NCBI RefSeq assembly: GCF_034263275.1
Contig: NZ_CP139559.1
Coordinates: 2,232,001 to 2,296,000, forward strand
Origin: Mucilaginibacter sp. cycad4
GTDB lineage: Bacteria > Bacteroidota > Bacteroidia > Sphingobacteriales > Sphingobacteriaceae
Direction: 5' to 3'
DNA length: 64,000 bases
Shown here: positions 63,769-64,000 of the stretch, piece after piece
Layout: each line of letters starts with the position of its first letter
Numbering within the stretch: position 1 is the stretch's first letter
Notes under the pieces: model-generated
Seen by the model: the letters and a program-made list of their open reading frames with translations, nothing else
What the model was told of the DNA's origin: nothing
Databases searched by the model: none
Translations under genes and position numbers: made by a program

Positions 63769-64000
63769 AAAGCTGAAAGAAAGATACTGAGAAAAAGTTT
63801 CCTGTTCAGCAGCAGGGTATCGGCTCTTATCCATAAGCCAAACCAGCCCATGCCCCGCCATTGCCGTGGCGCACCCGCATTGCCAAAAACGGTATGATGC
63901 AGGGTATCCCAGCCGGTTGTACCGGTTGCCGACTGTTTTCCGCCTGGCAAATCTCCCGGGTGAAAATACCAAAGCGAATCCATCCAGGAAGGCCTGGTAT
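63765..64000 (-). pseudogene. Truncated N-terminal part of a sensor- or hydrolase-like protein
   Basis: The minus frame enters from the right edge and reads SWMDSLWYFHPGDLPGG, DTLHHTVFGN and GMGWFGLWIRADTLLLNR. It stops after LFLSIFLSAF at 63765, four bases inside the Nudix gene's 3' end. The pattern (W.FHPGD, later GWF..W..D, then a strand) resembles the extracellular jelly-roll at the start of some Bacteroidota sensor kinases and phosphatases. It ends where the next strand should continue. The remainder is absent, so it looks cut off by the PUL-B boundary. The start lies outside the window. Confidence 0.45.

Overview
The window reads as chromosome of a soil or plant-associated Bacteroidota, most like the Mucilaginibacter/Pedobacter group (Sphingobacteriaceae). 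Supporting signs are SusC/SusD and FecR/ECF-sigma pairs, TTG / TAnnTTTG-type promoters, little Shine-Dalgarno sequence, and many secreted glycoside hydrolases. The genus is inferred from gene content, not from a marker gene.

Region 1 (1-10.8 kb, minus strand) is a polysaccharide utilisation locus: a GH78-like rhamnosidase that runs off the left edge, a GH5 glycanase, SusD, a SusC with an N-terminal STN signalling domain, a FecR anti-sigma factor and an ECF sigma factor. Together these form a sense-import-degrade unit.

Region 2 (10.9-27.5 kb, called PUL-A) holds a GntR/LacI-type regulator, GH43, a Nudix-winged-helix regulator, GH2, GH106, a TonB receptor without SusD, a small secreted protein, GH3 and a short-chain dehydrogenase. 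Three near-identical 25-bp operators (9-bp arms, 7-nt spacer) sit on the -7 promoter elements of the GntR, GH2 and small-protein/GH3 units. This ties the locus into one regulon.

Region 3 (27.5-33.2 kb) begins with decayed genes (FUSC-like and M19-dipeptidase-like remnants). It continues with a tight caspase / alpha-beta-hydrolase / unknown-protein operon that looks like a conflict or cell-suicide module.

Region 4 (33.4-45.7 kb) is a visibly AT-rich island bounded by related direct repeats. Its core is a four-gene operon: a GHKL-ATPase-like protein, a 1394-residue protein with a phosphoribosyltransferase-like domain and a C-terminal GHKL-like domain, a REC-like protein, and a membrane coiled-coil protein. 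Beside it lie CBS-HEPN-like, PIN-like and SEFIR/TIR-like genes. I recognise no described system with this composition, and it is the best candidate here for a new defence or signalling system.

Region 5 (46-51.2 kb) is an AraC-controlled cluster of two Old-Yellow-Enzyme reductases, a quinone-oxidoreductase-like enzyme and an NmrA-like protein. It probably handles reactive electrophiles or quinones.

Region 6 (51.7-63.8 kb, PUL-B) is a diverged copy of PUL-A: two GH106, a TonB receptor, a GntR regulator, a small secreted protein, a Nudix regulator, and a GH3 gene collapsed to its two ends. A truncated sensor-like gene lies at the right edge. The enzyme set points to rhamnose-bearing plant glycans or glycosides as substrate for Regions 1, 2 and 6.
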